A DNA stretch of 64,000 nt from Odiellus spinosus. Lineage: Eukaryota > Arthropoda > Arachnida > Opiliones > Phalangiidae. Each line of letters starts with the position of its first letter. The first letter of the stretch is position 1. A program made the translations under genes and the position numbers. Where the stretch lies: contig OY987234.1 in NCBI GenBank assembly GCA_963920705.1, forward strand, positions 5,839,851 through 5,903,850, written 5' to 3'. Shown here piece by piece: positions 1-13,493 of this stretch. The notes under the pieces were generated by a model. That model did not search any database. It worked only from the letters and a program-made list of their open reading frames with translations, and was not told the origin of the DNA.

Positions 1-2421
1 TGCTAGTGAGCACCGAGCATTTCTTAAGCTAATTTTTTCAATATCCTTGTCAGCTCTCAAGGTCGGGTCTCTCCCGAGTGACTTCTGAGTTCAATGAAAA
101 CGGAAATAACTGCCCTGTATAACCTTAAACCCACGTGATTTCCTGACGTAGTTAGCAACGTTCGAACAAGATATCGCACCCACAACCTTTTCTATAATAT
201 AAACTATTAAAGTTTACATCGAGTGTCAATGTAGTTAAGAGATTTGGGACTCTTTATAGGGAGGCATTGATACGTCAGAGGTTTCTCCCTCACCTCGGTG
301 TCATCCCCCTTGGTGAGTGAGTTCCAGTATTCGCCTTTACAAGCGCTCCCTCAGTAAGGGGGCTCGATGACGTCTGGATTTCTTTTCCCCTTAGCTCTTT
401 GCTGTCTCCCTATTATAGTTATAGTTTAATATATCGAAATACGAGTGAAAACATTCGATCAAAACTATTAGAGTCGTTGAGCCTAAATTAATCGAGAAGG
501 AATTTCAGACGACTGTTAAAATTCTTGAGAAGTTGGAAAATGCCTTTGCCAATGAAATATCGTTTATAAATAGATTTAGCTCTGAAGCGCGCCATATTGT
601 TATCAACCGATCTCGTGGATATCAGCATTTCAGTTATTCTTTTTCAATCGAATTTCGCAACCGCGAATTTCCACGAAACTTTTATAGAGTTTGAATAATG
701 TTTTAACTCGTATTTACCTGTCCAAATCGGAAAAAAAAGTTCGTTCCCAGTGTCTAGTATCTCACTTTATCATCCTTTATGTTAGTTCCCCCTAGTTTAT
801 AGTCTTAACCCGTCCGTTGCACGCGATTTTGTACATCTATAAAGATGGTCTATAGCTCGATCCTCACCGCCTGGAAAAGGCTTAAAGACGCTGTATAATA
901 TTTTAGCGTTGAATGACGCGAGGTTCAGTGCAGCGCGCTGAAAATGCGAGGCGGGTTAATATCGGTCCAGGGGGCTAGGAGGAAGGTTTATAGCTACTGC
1001 TGCTGGAAGAGGAGACGCCAAATTCGTCCGAGATAATGACGGAGAAGGGACTCTTTTATAGTTTTCTAGGAAGGGTTGATGATTTCGAGAGGATACGAAC
1101 TGAGATGAGATGGAAAGGAAAACCATTTCGTTATACGCAATATCTATAGAGCGACACCGGTTAGAGTGCCCCGGGGTGTTGAGGAAAAAACAACCCGATG
1201 TCACCATCATGGACGAGAACTAGAATTTTGGAATAGGAAAAGACCCTTTCACTGATTTTAATCCCCCATAATTTGCCTGGTAGGACACTAGTGTGCACTT
1301 GCCATGTCCAATCAGCGCACGCGATAAGAAATTGCCTGCTATACCTACATTTTATAATTCGATTGTTAATCTTATCCGTATACTCGTTAAGCCTCGTTTT
1401 CAATCATCATTTTTCAAGCTTATTTTCTTTTGCTTTCCAAGAGAAGCTTAATGATCAAATTCATTTAGATATCGGCTTCTCTGTCACTCGAAGCTTGTTA
1501 ACGTGTAGGTTAAACGGAAAAGCTTGATTTAACGATTCTTGGCCAAAAAAATCTTGATTAAAAACGCGCTTTCATAGTGATATATATATTATAGAGATAA
1601 TATAACTGTTAAACTGGCTTAACGATGTAATCTGTAACTGAAACTAACTACGCCCAGTAGTTTTATCCTATACGCTCGCGCCTCTCGCGTGCCTACCGCT
1701 ATCTTATAATTGGAAATCGAAATGTAGTATGTACGTCCAACCTACGGTGGATTATTCGCAATCTTAAAATAAACAGAGATTCGCGTAGAAAAACCGGTTT
1801 TACAATGGGAATGTTGACGCTTTCCGAGCTAGATCGCGTCACGCGAATTTATGTATAGTTTCCGTCGCCTAGATTTAAATATCGGGTTCGCCCGGCGATA
1901 AGCGCCCTTGAATTTGGTCGGGAGACGAGCGAATATTTCTACAGGCGATTACCCTTTCCTCACTCACGCGATATAGCTACAGAGTAGAGACGTAGGTTAC
2001 ATTCCATCCAAACACGTTATAGCCCTGGTGGAAGGGAGGGGATTCACCCCGTAGTCGTTAGTTTGGGCTATTTCCTAAAGGTCATCAGCGTGCAGTGAGC
2101 GATCGATTCCGAAGTTACCCGAGTCGCAACCTTGCTTATAACCAAATTTAATGTTGGAAAAATACCGGCAGTCTATGGAGATTTATACTCTAAGGGAGAC
2201 TGTATACTGATATATAGAGCTAATGATTTTTTTTATTTTCAAGTTGGCCAATATGTTTCAACTTTTTTCAAGTACTTATTATTAGGCCTATTTCGCTAAT
2301 AGACCATTTTTTTAATAATTTCATTTCGTCGAAAATACTTTAATCTCTAAAGGGTTTAACATCGGGTATTAATCCACACCGTTATTTTCGCTTTAGTTTT
2401 TAACCAAAAAAAAATTAAAAT
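1..2421. other. No gene seen; AT-rich host DNA with a dispersed-repeat fragment
   Basis: No frame here has convincing coding character. Bases about 1386-1550 (around GCCTCGTTTTCAATCA and a CTTCTCTGTCACT block) resemble 61505-61605, and their beginning is also seen at 12829-12860, marking an old dispersed repeat. Confidence 0.5.
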
Positions 2422-2613
2422 TTAATCCCTTTTCGGCCCAGTGGCGTCGCTATAGGCTGAAGTGTATATTGAGATTTCGCAATGACCTCGAACTTCTCCC
2501 AGATATTCTAATTTGGGCCCCAATTTGTACAAATGCATAGTACGTTTTTCAGCCTCTATAGACGAATTCGAAATTGAAGAGGAACTTGCAGCGGCAGCGC
2601 CATTAGGGTACAC
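2422..2613 (-). other. Weak exon candidate
   Basis: A protein-like frame of about 63 codons, with a Ser-rich start and then HLYKLGPKLEYLGEVRGH, ending in TAA. No good splice acceptor stays in frame (a TGA lies just upstream), and there is no strong ATG context. It could be the last exon of a - strand gene or chance. Confidence 0.2.
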
Positions 2614-2639
2614 ACTTCACGGGTTGATCTGTTAAGAGA

Positions 2640-4660
2640 TGTCGCTATCGTAGTTCCTATTCTATTCCTATTCTGATTGGCTAAGCTACGACGAGAGAGA
2701 CAAACTAGGCTAGTGATGGGCTAGTAATAACCTATGGGCGTTGTTTACTTTTATGAAATAAAGTGGACTTTTGCTAAAATTGTATTATAAATGATGAAAA
2801 ACACTTTGGATTTTATCAAAAATATTTCTAACTTAGCGTGTTTATTAGACCCGTAGGCTGGCACGATATAACTCTTATAAAAGCGAGCGTATAAGTCGCG
2901 ACACCTTTTGAACTCCCACGAGTCATCGCGGACTTAATCTAATTGCGTTGTCGCGCTCGAGGCTAAATTAATTATATCAGTCTCCCTTTATATTATATTA
3001 TTTTCGTTAAACCCCCCGCCAATAATAAAAAATGTTTTTACCCAAAGCGCGCGAAGGGAATTTTCTATTCGTTATTAACCACGCCCTTCCTATAGTTTTC
3101 GTAAAACCGCGGGATTATACGATATAAGGTCTTCATCTGGACCGTCATGCAACGCTCCAATTTGGTTACGGGCTATTTCAAATATATCCCCTTCGCGATA
3201 GAAGGGGGAATATCTCCCCCATTACCTCATTGCATTGTTCCTTCATTTTAGGGAGAAATTTTGGTCTCCCTGACACCCGGCGCGCTGTCCGAATAGCCCG
3301 AGGGGTGAAGCCCCATTCCCAAGAAAACAATGGGTCAATAGGCACCCGTGGCGAACGGTGTGGTCCCTTCCCCCTCTCTTTCGGCGTCCTGTTAACGATA
3401 TTCAAAAGGTTGCCCCTTTCAAGGGTGACTCACTGAAATACACCATTCTTCAACTTTCCTTCTTCCTCGTTTATAGAGGGTGTACTATAACCCTGGCAGT
3501 TATATCGATAGTACCATTTCCATTCATAGCGGGCCGCTTTTTCAAATTTTGGGGTTCACATTTAAGCTATAGAAAACGGAACAAATATGTTCAAAGTTGA
3601 GCTAGGGTGAGAACAATTCGTCGTTTAGTTCGTATACCGTCGCTTGATCACGGGAGAGGAGATTTGTTCGTGAAATTGAACCAACGAAATGATGTTATAT
3701 AAGGAGGGAATTATGGGTATGGTAAATATAGGCTTCTGGTGAGACTAGTTCATCGTTTTCTGACTAAATGGATAAAAACTTGATGGATGTCGTCGTCTGG
3801 TTTTCTGACTCTTTTTTCCTATCTCGAAATCACCTTTTAAATTGAAACCTTCTATAAACGGAGTTACTATCTTGAAAAGAACGTAAATTTACGCTAACAG
3901 ACTCTTTTTCTATCGAAATTACTCTTCCTTTTAAGATCGTAATATAACAATTTAAAATCACATTTTATTTTCAATGACTGTTTTTTCAACGTGATTGTTT
4001 TCTATATGTATTCTTCCGCCGTAACCTCCGACGTACTGAAAACTAAAACTAAATGATTTGGACGTACTTGATGGGCCACACTTTTTGACCCGAATATTTA
4101 TGGGGGTATTTTTAATAAACCCAGGATTTAAATTTTCCAATCGGCGGAGGGTTAGATTGAAACGAGGCTCTATAGTGAAAGAGGGTGGCCAAATAAATGA
4201 ACGATCAAACTGTCAAAAAATCCGAAGAATGACTCGTTTGATGACACCCACTCCTCCCACCGTTTGTACATTTTCAACGAAGTATTATTCTTCCGATCAA
4301 TGTAACTTAAAACCGTTAGCGAAGGCTACGATGTTCCCTTATCTCCCTTCTACAATAGTCTCGAGTCGCGTTGAGTTATCGTAATTCCAATTGTCGTTTT
4401 ATGACCATACTTCACTTTGTAAGGGTCGACGTTCCTCTTCGAGATTTGACCATTGTCCGCGCGAATTCAACACCGCGCTTAGTCTCTTACTGAAAAGACC
4501 GACCTTCAGACCGCGATCGCTGGGTCGTAGCTATAGTTTTGACCCTCAGCGCACCAAAGACTATTTACTCAAAAATAACCCCGAAAGACTAGGCGCTTTA
4601 TTTCTAGAATTTGGTTCCGTGGCCGTTTTGTAATGGAGTTGAGTTTTTATCTTAAAAACA
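2640..4660. other. No gene seen; host non-coding DNA
   Basis: Contains one end of a dispersed element (about 2735-2795, GGGCGTTGTTTACTTTTAT) also found at 62510-62600 and inverted near 10700 and 62195. Short frames at 3178-4633 show no motifs and overlap each other on both strands. Confidence 0.5.
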
Positions 4661-5295
4661 GTTAAAGGGAAAGTGCAACCTTATAACAAGTAATTTTTTT
4701 ATCGATTCCTTATCGTTTAAAACCGGAACCAAAACTTTACGAACACTAGGCTCCATGGCTTTCCTTTAAATCAATTTTTTGGCACTTTTTAATGGTGCTT
4801 AGAATTTTCCACCAGTCTGATTTTGTACCTTAGGCGGTTCTCTTTAAGAATTTAGCCAAGTTTCAATCCTAGCCTTTAACGAGAAGTCGCCAGCTCAGTT
4901 TTAGTTCCAAATGAAGAAATCAATTTTTTGGCAAGCCACACTAGGCTCTTTAGTTTTTAATATAGTTAATCTTTAAAATAACTTTTTTCACTCTTTTTAT
5001 AGTGCTTAGAATTTGCACCAGGCTGATTTTGTAGCTTAGACGTTTCTCTTCAAGAATTTAGCCACGATTCAACCCTAGCCTTTAACGATACGTCGCCAGC
5101 TCAGTTTTAGTTCCAAATGAATAAATTCATTTTTTGGCAAGGCACCCTAGGCTCTATGGTTTCCCTTTAAATCAATTTTTTTCACTATTTTTGATGGTGC
5201 TTAGAATTTGCACCAGGCTGATTTTGTAGCTTGGACCGTTCTCTTTAAGAATTTAGCCACGTTTCAACTCAAGCCTTTAACTATATAAGTCGCCT
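4661..5295. repeat. Degenerate element end followed by three tandem units of about 200 bp
   Basis: 4661-4740 resembles the left arm of the TTAA element at 8705 (TTAAAGGGA...GTGCAA). From about 4744 three diverged units follow; their GTGCTTAGAATTT landmarks lie at 4795, 5002 and 5197. Confidence 0.75.
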
Positions 5296-5665
5296 CTTTA
5301 ATAATAGGGCTCCGGTTTCCAGCCATATTAAGTAATACGAGATCAAACACCGGGATTAAATTTAGCTCTATTCTTCAGTTTCGATCGCTATATATATACA
5401 CCGATATCCCCCTCATTTTTAAGGTTTAAACATACACCGCGTATAATATAAAGTTCGAATTACGCTCTGTCTTTAAAGGGATAATGCCATTGCATTTTTC
5501 TATCCTGGTTTCCTTTTAAATTAATTGGCAGATAATCGGCCACTAAAAAGTTCCAAGGCATGCGATATAAAGCTAGAAATGAATTGAAAAAGTAGGCTGA
5601 CATGACGACACCAATTTAGATACGGATCCTTCATAAGCGGTGAACTTAAACCATAGGTTTCTAGC

Positions 5666-6121
5666 TTAATGGGAAACTTATAGAACTAAAAATTAAACAG
5701 CTTTGTAATTTATTTCGGAATCACCGTATGCCAAAAAACGTATTCGAGAATTTTCAGTCATTTTTTTGGACACGTTTTTGAGTATAAATTTATTTCTAAA
5801 GTTTGGTAAAATTTCTATAAAATATAAATTCGGGCCAATCATATTATTCCAGCCTTTAACAGCGCTTGTAATGTCCGAACTTTTAAAGAACAAGCCTGCG
5901 GTTTGTTGCCCGACGTCTCAATTATCAAACCTCGGCCTATTCTTTTAAAAGCGCTGTTGAATGCTGAAATAATATGATTGATCCGAATAAATAGAAAATT
6001 TATCAAACTTTAGAAATTAATTTAAGCACAAAAACGTTTCTTAAAGTCTGAAAAAATTCTCGAATACGTTTTTTGGCATCCGGTGATTTCGAAAATAAAT
6101 TAGCTCCAAGTTTCCCTTTAA
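5666..6121. mobile_element. TTAA-flanked miniature inverted-repeat element, family 1, copy A
   Basis: Begins TTAATGGGAAACTT and ends AAGTTTCCCTTTAA. The long inverted arms share TTCGGAATCACCG and TCGAGAATTTT with three other copies (6665, 15561, 27946). TTAA target sites and short AGGGAAA-type ends fit non-autonomous piggyBac-like elements, but no transposase is present. Confidence 0.8.
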
Positions 6122-6664
6122 TATTAGTCTTTCTTTATACTTTCCCTTTAAGGAAAAAAATATTCACATAGATCCTAAATAATTTTGAATGTGTTAAGCC
6201 TTGTACCGTGGATATAACTTCTGGTACGATGAATATTCGCCATTTGTATTTATTTAGTTACGAGATTCATCAGACTGCGGGCTATAATTTTACTATTTCG
6301 AAGTCTGGGTTTATTTTCGCGACGCGTCAATGACTTTATCTTATTAGTTTTCGGGGCTAAATATTGGGATTGAAACCCGTCTTGTTTTCAAAATGCTAAT
6401 ATTATTAAAAAAAAAATAAGATTCAATATTATAAATTAATTTGAGGAAGCCTTCTCTATACTTTACACTTCGGGGAAAATGAAAAACGAATGTTTTTAAT
6501 CAAAACTTCGATTCTAATTTTTTCTTCTTCGTATTCAAGCGCTAATGACTGTTTTTTTGGAAAAACGGTGATTAAAAAAAAATCTGAAAAATTAAATTTT
6601 CAGCTTGATAACGTCATTAGGCAACTAGAAACCGCGCTAACAACTGCAAAGATGAGATTTAGGA

Positions 6665-7141
6665 TTAAAGGGAAACTTGGAGGTAAAAATGGAACAGGTT
6701 TTGAATTTAGTTTCGGAATCACCATGCCGAAAAACGTATTTGAGAATTTTCAAAACAATATTTGTACAAGATTTGGTGTTTTGATTAATTTTTAAAGTTT
6801 GGTTAAATTTGAATATAAGTGTAAATTCGGGCCAATCATATTATTTCAGTCTTCAATAGGGCTTGTGATGTCATAACATTAAAAGAATATACCTGCAGTT
6901 GATTCCTAAGACCTTGGGCACAAACATTAAAAGCGCTGTTGAAGGTTGAAATAATATGATTGACCAGAATTTATATTTACTTTCATTCAAACTTAACCCA
7001 ACTTTAGATATTGATTTAAACACCAAAAATGTGTCTAAAAATTGTTTTTAAAATTCTCGAAAACGTTTTTTGGCATCCGGTGGTTACAACACAAACAAAA
7101 TTTCAAAAGCTGTTCCTTTTTAGCTCCAAGTTTCTCTTTAA
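6665..7141. mobile_element. TTAA-flanked miniature element, family 1, copy B
   Basis: TTAAAGGGAAACTTGGAGG at the left end, AGCTCCAAGTTTCTCTTTAA at the right. The frame 6490-6795 crosses its border and is therefore not a gene. Confidence 0.82.
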
Positions 7142-8704
7142 TACCGATCGTGACATAGATTAGGAGACTGTAGCCGAATTCCACACGAAAAACTACATAT
7201 AAATCCGATAGATATCACTCGGTTTAGACAGTGATAATAGATATAAATATTCTAAATGAAAGATGTTTGTTCAGTCCGTAAATAATGAAATAAAATATAA
7301 AAATATTATTTAATGTCCATAACCCTTTAAAGTCGAGACTAAATTTAGAATCCCTCTTATACCCGGCTGCGAAAAATATTATTTTTTACGAATTCAAGAT
7401 TCTCCTGATTAGAAAAGATCCAAAAAGCTTCGAGGCGTTTCGATAGAAGAAAAAAAATAAATAGCAAAAATTATAAATTGGGACTGAAAGGGAAAAGTGA
7501 AATTTTATAATTTTAATGAGACCTAGGCAGCTTTGAAAAGTTTTGGGGTTTCATTCGCACCTAATGATATTCCGGCGTGAGAGACAGCTTTTATACGTGC
7601 TCGATAATAATCTTCTCTAATTCGAACTTAACCTTAAATTTAATCCCCATTGCAAACTGTCATTTTTAATATTTTTTCATGAATCTCAAATAATCTCTGA
7701 ATTTCAACTTTTACTAACAGACTGAATAATTAGAGAAGTTTACACCCTTTTTAAAAATATATTTTCACGTACTTAAATTAAATTAATTTGTATAAGATAT
7801 TAGTTTCCCGGGCTCAGATTCAAGTCTTATTCCCAACAAAAATACTTTATATAAATCTAACCTGTTAAAATCCCTTGAAAAAAAAAAAAAACTAACGAAA
7901 TTGAGATTAGGCAACTAATTAGTAGATAGCGCTATAGTTAGACTGTCTTTTCCGTCTAAGCGTGTAGATTCATTATTTCTAGCTTTAGTTTGAGGGGTTG
8001 GAGAGCTTAGTCTCGCTAAATGGCAGCGCCGAGGCTTAGGCTCCAAAAGTTATTTCTTAGAATGGATATCGGAAGCCGGGGAGGATCCTTTTTTATTTTT
8101 AATTATCAGAATGAAATGCCCCCCTTTTTCTTCTACTCTTCTACTTTGGAAAATAGCTGGGCTGAGGTTACGCTAGTGTAGGGATGAATGAAGCTCTACA
8201 GTAGGAGTCTAGAGTAAGTTATCTCTCTTTTTAGCCTCATTAAGAAAGGCTTAAACATTTCGCGACCCTAACTATATAGACCTATATATAATTAAAGGTA
8301 TTATGATAGAAATTGACCCTTGCTCGAAATGGTTTCTTTTTTGTTAGAAGGTCAACATCGCCTGCTAAATTAATTTTAAGCCTAAAAATTGGAAAATAAA
8401 TTGGAAAATTTCAATTTTTTATAAATTCAAAGTTCTGAGAACCTATTTATTTTCCGTTTATCGCGCGAATGAACAGTTTGGTTTTAATTAAGTATTTATA
8501 AAGTTTAAGTAACGTTTTTGTTTTTTTCCCAAAAACCACCCGAAACAACGCTCGTAAAATTTTACTTAATGATTATTTTAGAACTTCCAATTATTGTTGC
8601 GGCTTTAATAAGTCATTAAAAATATTTTAATTTTATCACGAGGAGTCGCTTCGCGTTGGTAAGTCATTACTTCATTATCGGGTCATTAACTATGAATAGA
8701 CTAG
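7142..8704. other. No gene seen
   Basis: AT-rich host DNA with homopolymer A/T runs; no convincing frames, repeats or RNA genes. Confidence 0.5.
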
Positions 8705-9127
8705 TTAAAGGGAGAATGCAAACTAACCACAAGATATTTTTAATCGATTCCTTATTGTTTAAAAAGACCTAATCCACTAGGGAAAAAAATTACGAACAAA
8801 TATTAAACTAGAAATAAATTTAAAACCCGGAAAATAGGCTTAGCGGGATTCAACGAGTTCCTGATTTCCTCGCGTGTAAGGTCTAGCGACCAATGGAACG
8901 CGATTGTAAATCTCGCGTGAACGACGGGCATTTGCTCATTGGTCGCTGGTTCTTACACGAAGGCAATTCAGGATCTCCATGTATCCCGCCAAGCCTTTTT
9001 TCCGGGTAAGTTTTAAATTTATTTCTAGTTTAATATTTGTTCGTAATTTTTTTTATTGATGGATTAGGCCTATTTAAACGATAAGGAATCGATAAAAATC
9101 GCTTATTAGGTTGCATTCTTCCTTTAA
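8705..9127. mobile_element. TTAA-flanked inverted-repeat element, family 2, copy A
   Basis: TTAA at both ends, then AGGGAGAATGCAA and its complement. Nearly the whole 423 bp folds back on itself (for example ACGAACAAATATTAAACTAG against its complement near 9030-9050). A related copy lies at about 26302-26695 and a fragment at 4661. Confidence 0.85.
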
Positions 9128-9724
9128 TGATCGATCTGACGATGAAGTAATGTCTTATCAACGCGCAGCGCTTTCTCTTGAAAAAATTCGAATATAATGA
9201 TCAGCGTAAAATACTAGCTTCTAAATTGATGGCGTATATAAGTGGAGATAGCTTCCGTCGTTCATTTCAATATTTTGAGATTGTCTTCATTTTATCGGAA
9301 TTTGAATGATCCTTACTTTTATAAAATTTCTTCATTCATTCACGCGTTGTAGATATAACTTTTGTTAATTGAATAAGACTATCGTGAATGTCAGTTAGAT
9401 ATTATCGGTTCGCGAAAAAATTTCCATTTCTTATTCGAGTTAAAGTATTTGAATGTCTGAATGTAAGGCAAACTTTTTATTCGAACTCATTGTTGTAGGA
9501 AATTGATACGAGTTATTCATTCGCCGATAAGAACAATTTGAAATTAGTTTTTTCGCACTGATTTTAAACCCAAATTGAGATCTTGAAGCTATAGAATGTA
9601 GTGATTTAGTCGAATTCTTTCGATTTAGATTGAAATATTATTATATTTCATTCAACGCGGATTTCGAGAAACGTCGTATTCATATCTTCGCGTTATTCGT
9701 TCGAATAAACGCGTAATTTGTTTA

Positions 9725-9900
9725 TTAATCGAGCTTCAAATTTTATCACCGGATAATTCGTATCCATTTGATACACGACTGTTTATATAATATGCTGTCT
9801 TATATTAACTTGAACAATTTATTCGAGATTAAAATATCCGAAAAAAAGCCTAGTTATCAATGGATATCCGAAGTTATTTATTATCCGATTCCTAGCTGTA
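9725..9900. repeat. Dispersed repeat, copy 1 of 3
   Basis: Shares ATTATCCGATTCC, a TTATATTAACTTGAA block and GAGATTAAAATATC-type stretches with 62970-63135 and, inverted, with 55850-55955. No coding content; end structure unclear. Confidence 0.65.
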
Positions 9901-9941
9901 ATTATAGAATAAATAAACTCTGTCGATTGGAGGGGCTAAGC

Positions 9942-10250
9942 ATGGATTAATCAACCTCACAGGGATAATTCACTCTGGTACGATTTGCTGTACTAGTAGT
10001 TGAAGATGTTTGTTTCAAACATGGCTGCCAGACATTTTATTCCGACCCCTCAATTTTACCCCCTTACCGATACAAATCCGGAAGTAATCCATGAGAGCAT
10101 CGTCTGCTTTAGAGTTTTTTTCCCCTTCAATATTTCACCCCGTGTATCGGTAGCTAGAAACCTCCGGTGTAGACAATTTTTGTCACCAGGTTGCGATTCG
10201 AACAATCATTTTAGCATAGTGAATTATCCCTGTGAGGTTGAGTAATCCAT
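9942..10250. mobile_element. Miniature inverted-repeat element with 9-bp target duplication
   Basis: GGGCTAAGC flanks both sides (9933-9941, 10251-10259). The inverted ends are about 35 bp with two mismatches, starting ATGGATTAATCAACC. A 9-bp duplication is typical of the Mutator superfamily. There is no transposase, so this is a non-autonomous copy. Confidence 0.88.
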
Positions 10251-10259
10251 GGGCTAAGC

Positions 10260-12363
10260 GTCAAGACGTGTTGCGTGGGCTCGTGCCCTATCTTCTCCCT
10301 GCCCACCGAAGAATGTTTTTCTCTTTATATAATCTTATATCGAATTTCTTTTTCCTCGCCATAAGAAAGTGGAAGGGTGTGGGGGATAATAAGGGGTCGA
10401 AGCCATTTCGTAAGAAACCTTTTCTTCTATGGCGATGTTCGTTTCTTCATAGATATAAAATTTTGGTTCATTCTTGGCGAAAACCTTACGGATCTAGATG
10501 CGCGTGTGTACTTGAAGGGGTTAAAAAGCTTTGCTCTAAAAACGCTAAAAGGTTCCCTTTTTTTTATTTATTCTTCATTTTTTTTATGGGATCCCATTTT
10601 ACGCTCGTGTATATATAAATTCTCAATATGAAGCCGTCTCTCTCGAGCTCTTTCCTTTTCGTTTCTTTTAAAGGTAAAGACAAGCGTAGACGTTTCGGAT
10701 CCTTATGTATAAGAGCAGAAGTCCATTACTTCATTCCATAAAAGTTAACAGCGTCCGTAGCTTAATACTTTGTTTACTTTTAATTCAGCAATCCAGAATG
10801 AAACCGGGTGGCACACCGCAAAAATAATAATAAAAAAAAAAACTAATTTTCTGCTTAAAAGAAAACAATCAATAGATAAATATATGTAGGCATATTTTTA
10901 GTATATTTCAAACACTTTTTCTACCCTCAAAATGACTAAACCAAAATGATGCAAATTGAAAGCTCAGACTGAAATTGTGTTGTGGCGCTTACAAAATTGA
11001 AAATATCCAGAGATATGACGTGCGTTTTCGTAATAATGATTTAAATAAAAATTGGCACCTTGCTACTCTACAGGTAATTTTGCAACTCCCCTTTTCTGAA
11101 GATTTAAATTTTTCTTGAAAAAAAAAAAGGAATAAAAACTCAAATTTGAAAATAATCTTTGCGAGAAAACTGTTGAATTTTATACAGGCGCTTTTAGACC
11201 ATATGCCCCAATTTCGATAGGTTTGGGCGAAATTGATTAGCCGCGTATCACCCTTAGCCCTTGGAGAACCAATTTTGGTGGGCGTTTCATTTTAACGCTT
11301 TTTACGTATAATATCCTAAATGTTATTTATGGTTTAATCAGATTTAACCGAGGTTTACATAGCCTTTTCAGTTCAATAAACCTCGGTTTATTTAGAATAA
11401 ACCATGGTTAAATCTGATTAAACCGGCTAGTTATGCCTCGTCTGAAAAGGGTACTATCCCTTTAGTATAGCTTTTGTCTTTTTTTGAAAACATCCACTCT
11501 GTTTATCTTATTACAATCAATGAAGTTAAACCGGGGGAACGCGAAAAATTGGGAGTGTCGCCCTCTACTATAAAATGAACCATTTGAGCCTCGTATCTAC
11601 TGACTAAAATTCCTCAAACCATTCCAATGTACGGAGTATTCACCTTCGAATTGTTAGTAAGAGGGAAGCTAGGCTTCCTTCGTAACTGAGGAAATATAAG
11701 TTGAAAGTAAGGGATATTCGTATGTTAGATGAAGGAAGCGCCTCTGATAGAAGGATCCGTGGCCCACGTATAGATATATATGTCGTCTCTCTCGAAAATC
11801 CCCTAGAAAAGCGAAGATATATATTCTTTCTTCGCGAAGGTAATCTTTTTCTCGAGTTCCTTGTTACGAAGAGATTTTAAAAAGGAAAGGAAAAAAAAAG
11901 CAACTTTTAGGTTTTAGGGGGAGAGATTTATTTCTGTACGTTCTACGTTGGAGTTACCACTTTAAAATGGATAAAAATTGTCATTAAAAAACCCGTGTTT
12001 CTAGGCCAATTTTGATCCCTTCTCAAATTGTTCTCTCTTCTTCAAAGATGAGTTTTATTTATCTTTTTAAGAGTTTTAAGCTTATAAATATATATTTATT
12101 CGCGCCAATCCTTTTTCCGTCGACAATTTTTGTCCGTTTTATCCTACTTTTACGGTTTGTTAAATTTTAAAACCAATTGTATTCGCGGTGTTAGCGGGGG
12201 TGAAAAGAAACCCGCGCTGCATTCGCTCGAAGGAGCTCTCCAAAAAAAAAATTGAGAAGTTATTTAAAACGGGGAAAAAATCAAGTGCAGTTAAAATATT
12301 ATTTAAAAATTATCTCGCAATTTTAAATAGCGCGAAGTTACGAATTACAGGGCTTTAATTTAT
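10260..12363. other. No gene seen; contains a small palindromic element
   Basis: Apart from the element at 11312-11453 and a dispersed-element end near 10700-10770, only AT-rich sequence with short unconvincing frames. Confidence 0.5.
11312..11453. mobile_element. Small palindromic element with GACGAGGC ends, copy 1
   Basis: Internal inverted repeats around GGTTTAATCAGATTTAACC and its complement, and a right end reading GCCTCGTCTGAAAAGGGTA. A second copy lies at 31993-32131. Confidence 0.65.
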
Positions 12364-12735
12364 ACAGGTTTACTGCTTCATGTTTATTTGGGTAAAGTGT
12401 ATATCTTTGGTACACCCATTTGAATGTGGGCGGTTTCCTGTATAGGAGCTATAGCAAAACAGAATACAACAAAAATTTTAAAACTATAATAAATAAAAAT
12501 TACTGCGAGTGTTCAAAACGTTCTGATTTATTCTCCGCCATTCAGATTTTTTAGTTTACAGGTTTATTTAGGTGTCGTAACCTATGGTATAAAATTTTGA
12601 ATCAGGGCGACTCCCTACTGGGAAACTCGGCAAAACATAATGCAATAAAATCACAATAAAATTAAAATGAGTAAAAATAAAATAAGCACATTGTTCATAC
12701 GTTCTGGGTTTTCCCGCCATTCGGTTTTTCCAGTG
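12364..12735. repeat. Two diverged tandem copies of a dispersed repeat of about 190 bp
   Basis: Each copy starts near TACAGGTTTA and ends in an ACGTTCTG...CCGCCATTC block. A third, single copy occurs at about 53325-53425. Confidence 0.65.
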
Positions 12736-12918
12736 GCCGACATGTTCAGAATATATTTTATGTAGTGCGCCCCTGTAGATGCGTTTCTGCCTTCGCGCGG
12801 CCTTGTCCAGGGAAAAGCGTACCACCAGGGTTAAGCCTCGTTTTCAATCAAATGTTTTTTTCTAAATATTTAAAAACTGTTTCCACGAAACGTTTTGAGT
12901 TATATAAAATAATTACTA

Positions 12919-13245
12919 TTAACAAGAATCCATTCAGGTTCCAAAAGAATATGGGAGCATAGCTTTAGCCTCTGGTACCATCCTCCCAAACTTTGTAACA
13001 AAAGTTCGTCCGCAATTTTCGCAACATTTGTACGCTTAGATCTTTTTTCGGTCGGCTCCATTTTTATTGCCCAAAATATTATGTCAAGGTCGTTAGTGGC
13101 GCGGGTTAATAATAGATGTCAGGAGCGATTTACTTGAAAAATAGATTCGAAGCAGACGAACTTTTGCTACAAAGTTTGGGAGGATGGTTATTGAATCGCG
13201 ATCCTCCCATGTTCTTATGGAACCTGAATGAATTCTTGCTGTTAA
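12919..13245. mobile_element. TTAA-flanked foldback element
   Basis: TTAA at 12919 and 13242. Inverted arms of about 100 bp include CCATTCAGGTTCC and the ATCCTCCCAAACTTTGTA block with their complements. Confidence 0.8.
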
Positions 13246-13493
13246 TTAGTGTTTTTAAAACATCATCGAAGTTTAAGCTTTAAAATTAGGTTTAAGTTTA
13301 CGGTAGACAGGCTTTCTCCGTAATATTTATTTAACCGATTAATAACGTAATACAGAAATTACATACGCTATGGTTTGGGGTTCTCCCGAGTAACAAAACC
13401 CAAGGGATTTAAAACTTAATTGAAGTCAACCATCTGTTCCCGGTTAGAGAGTATTGAGCTAAGAAGTTTTTCTTTTTTCTTTCATTTCTTTAG

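Noticed and set aside
6490..6795. 101-codon frame
   Set aside because: Half of it lies inside a TTAA miniature element (from 6665), and its codons match the element arms.
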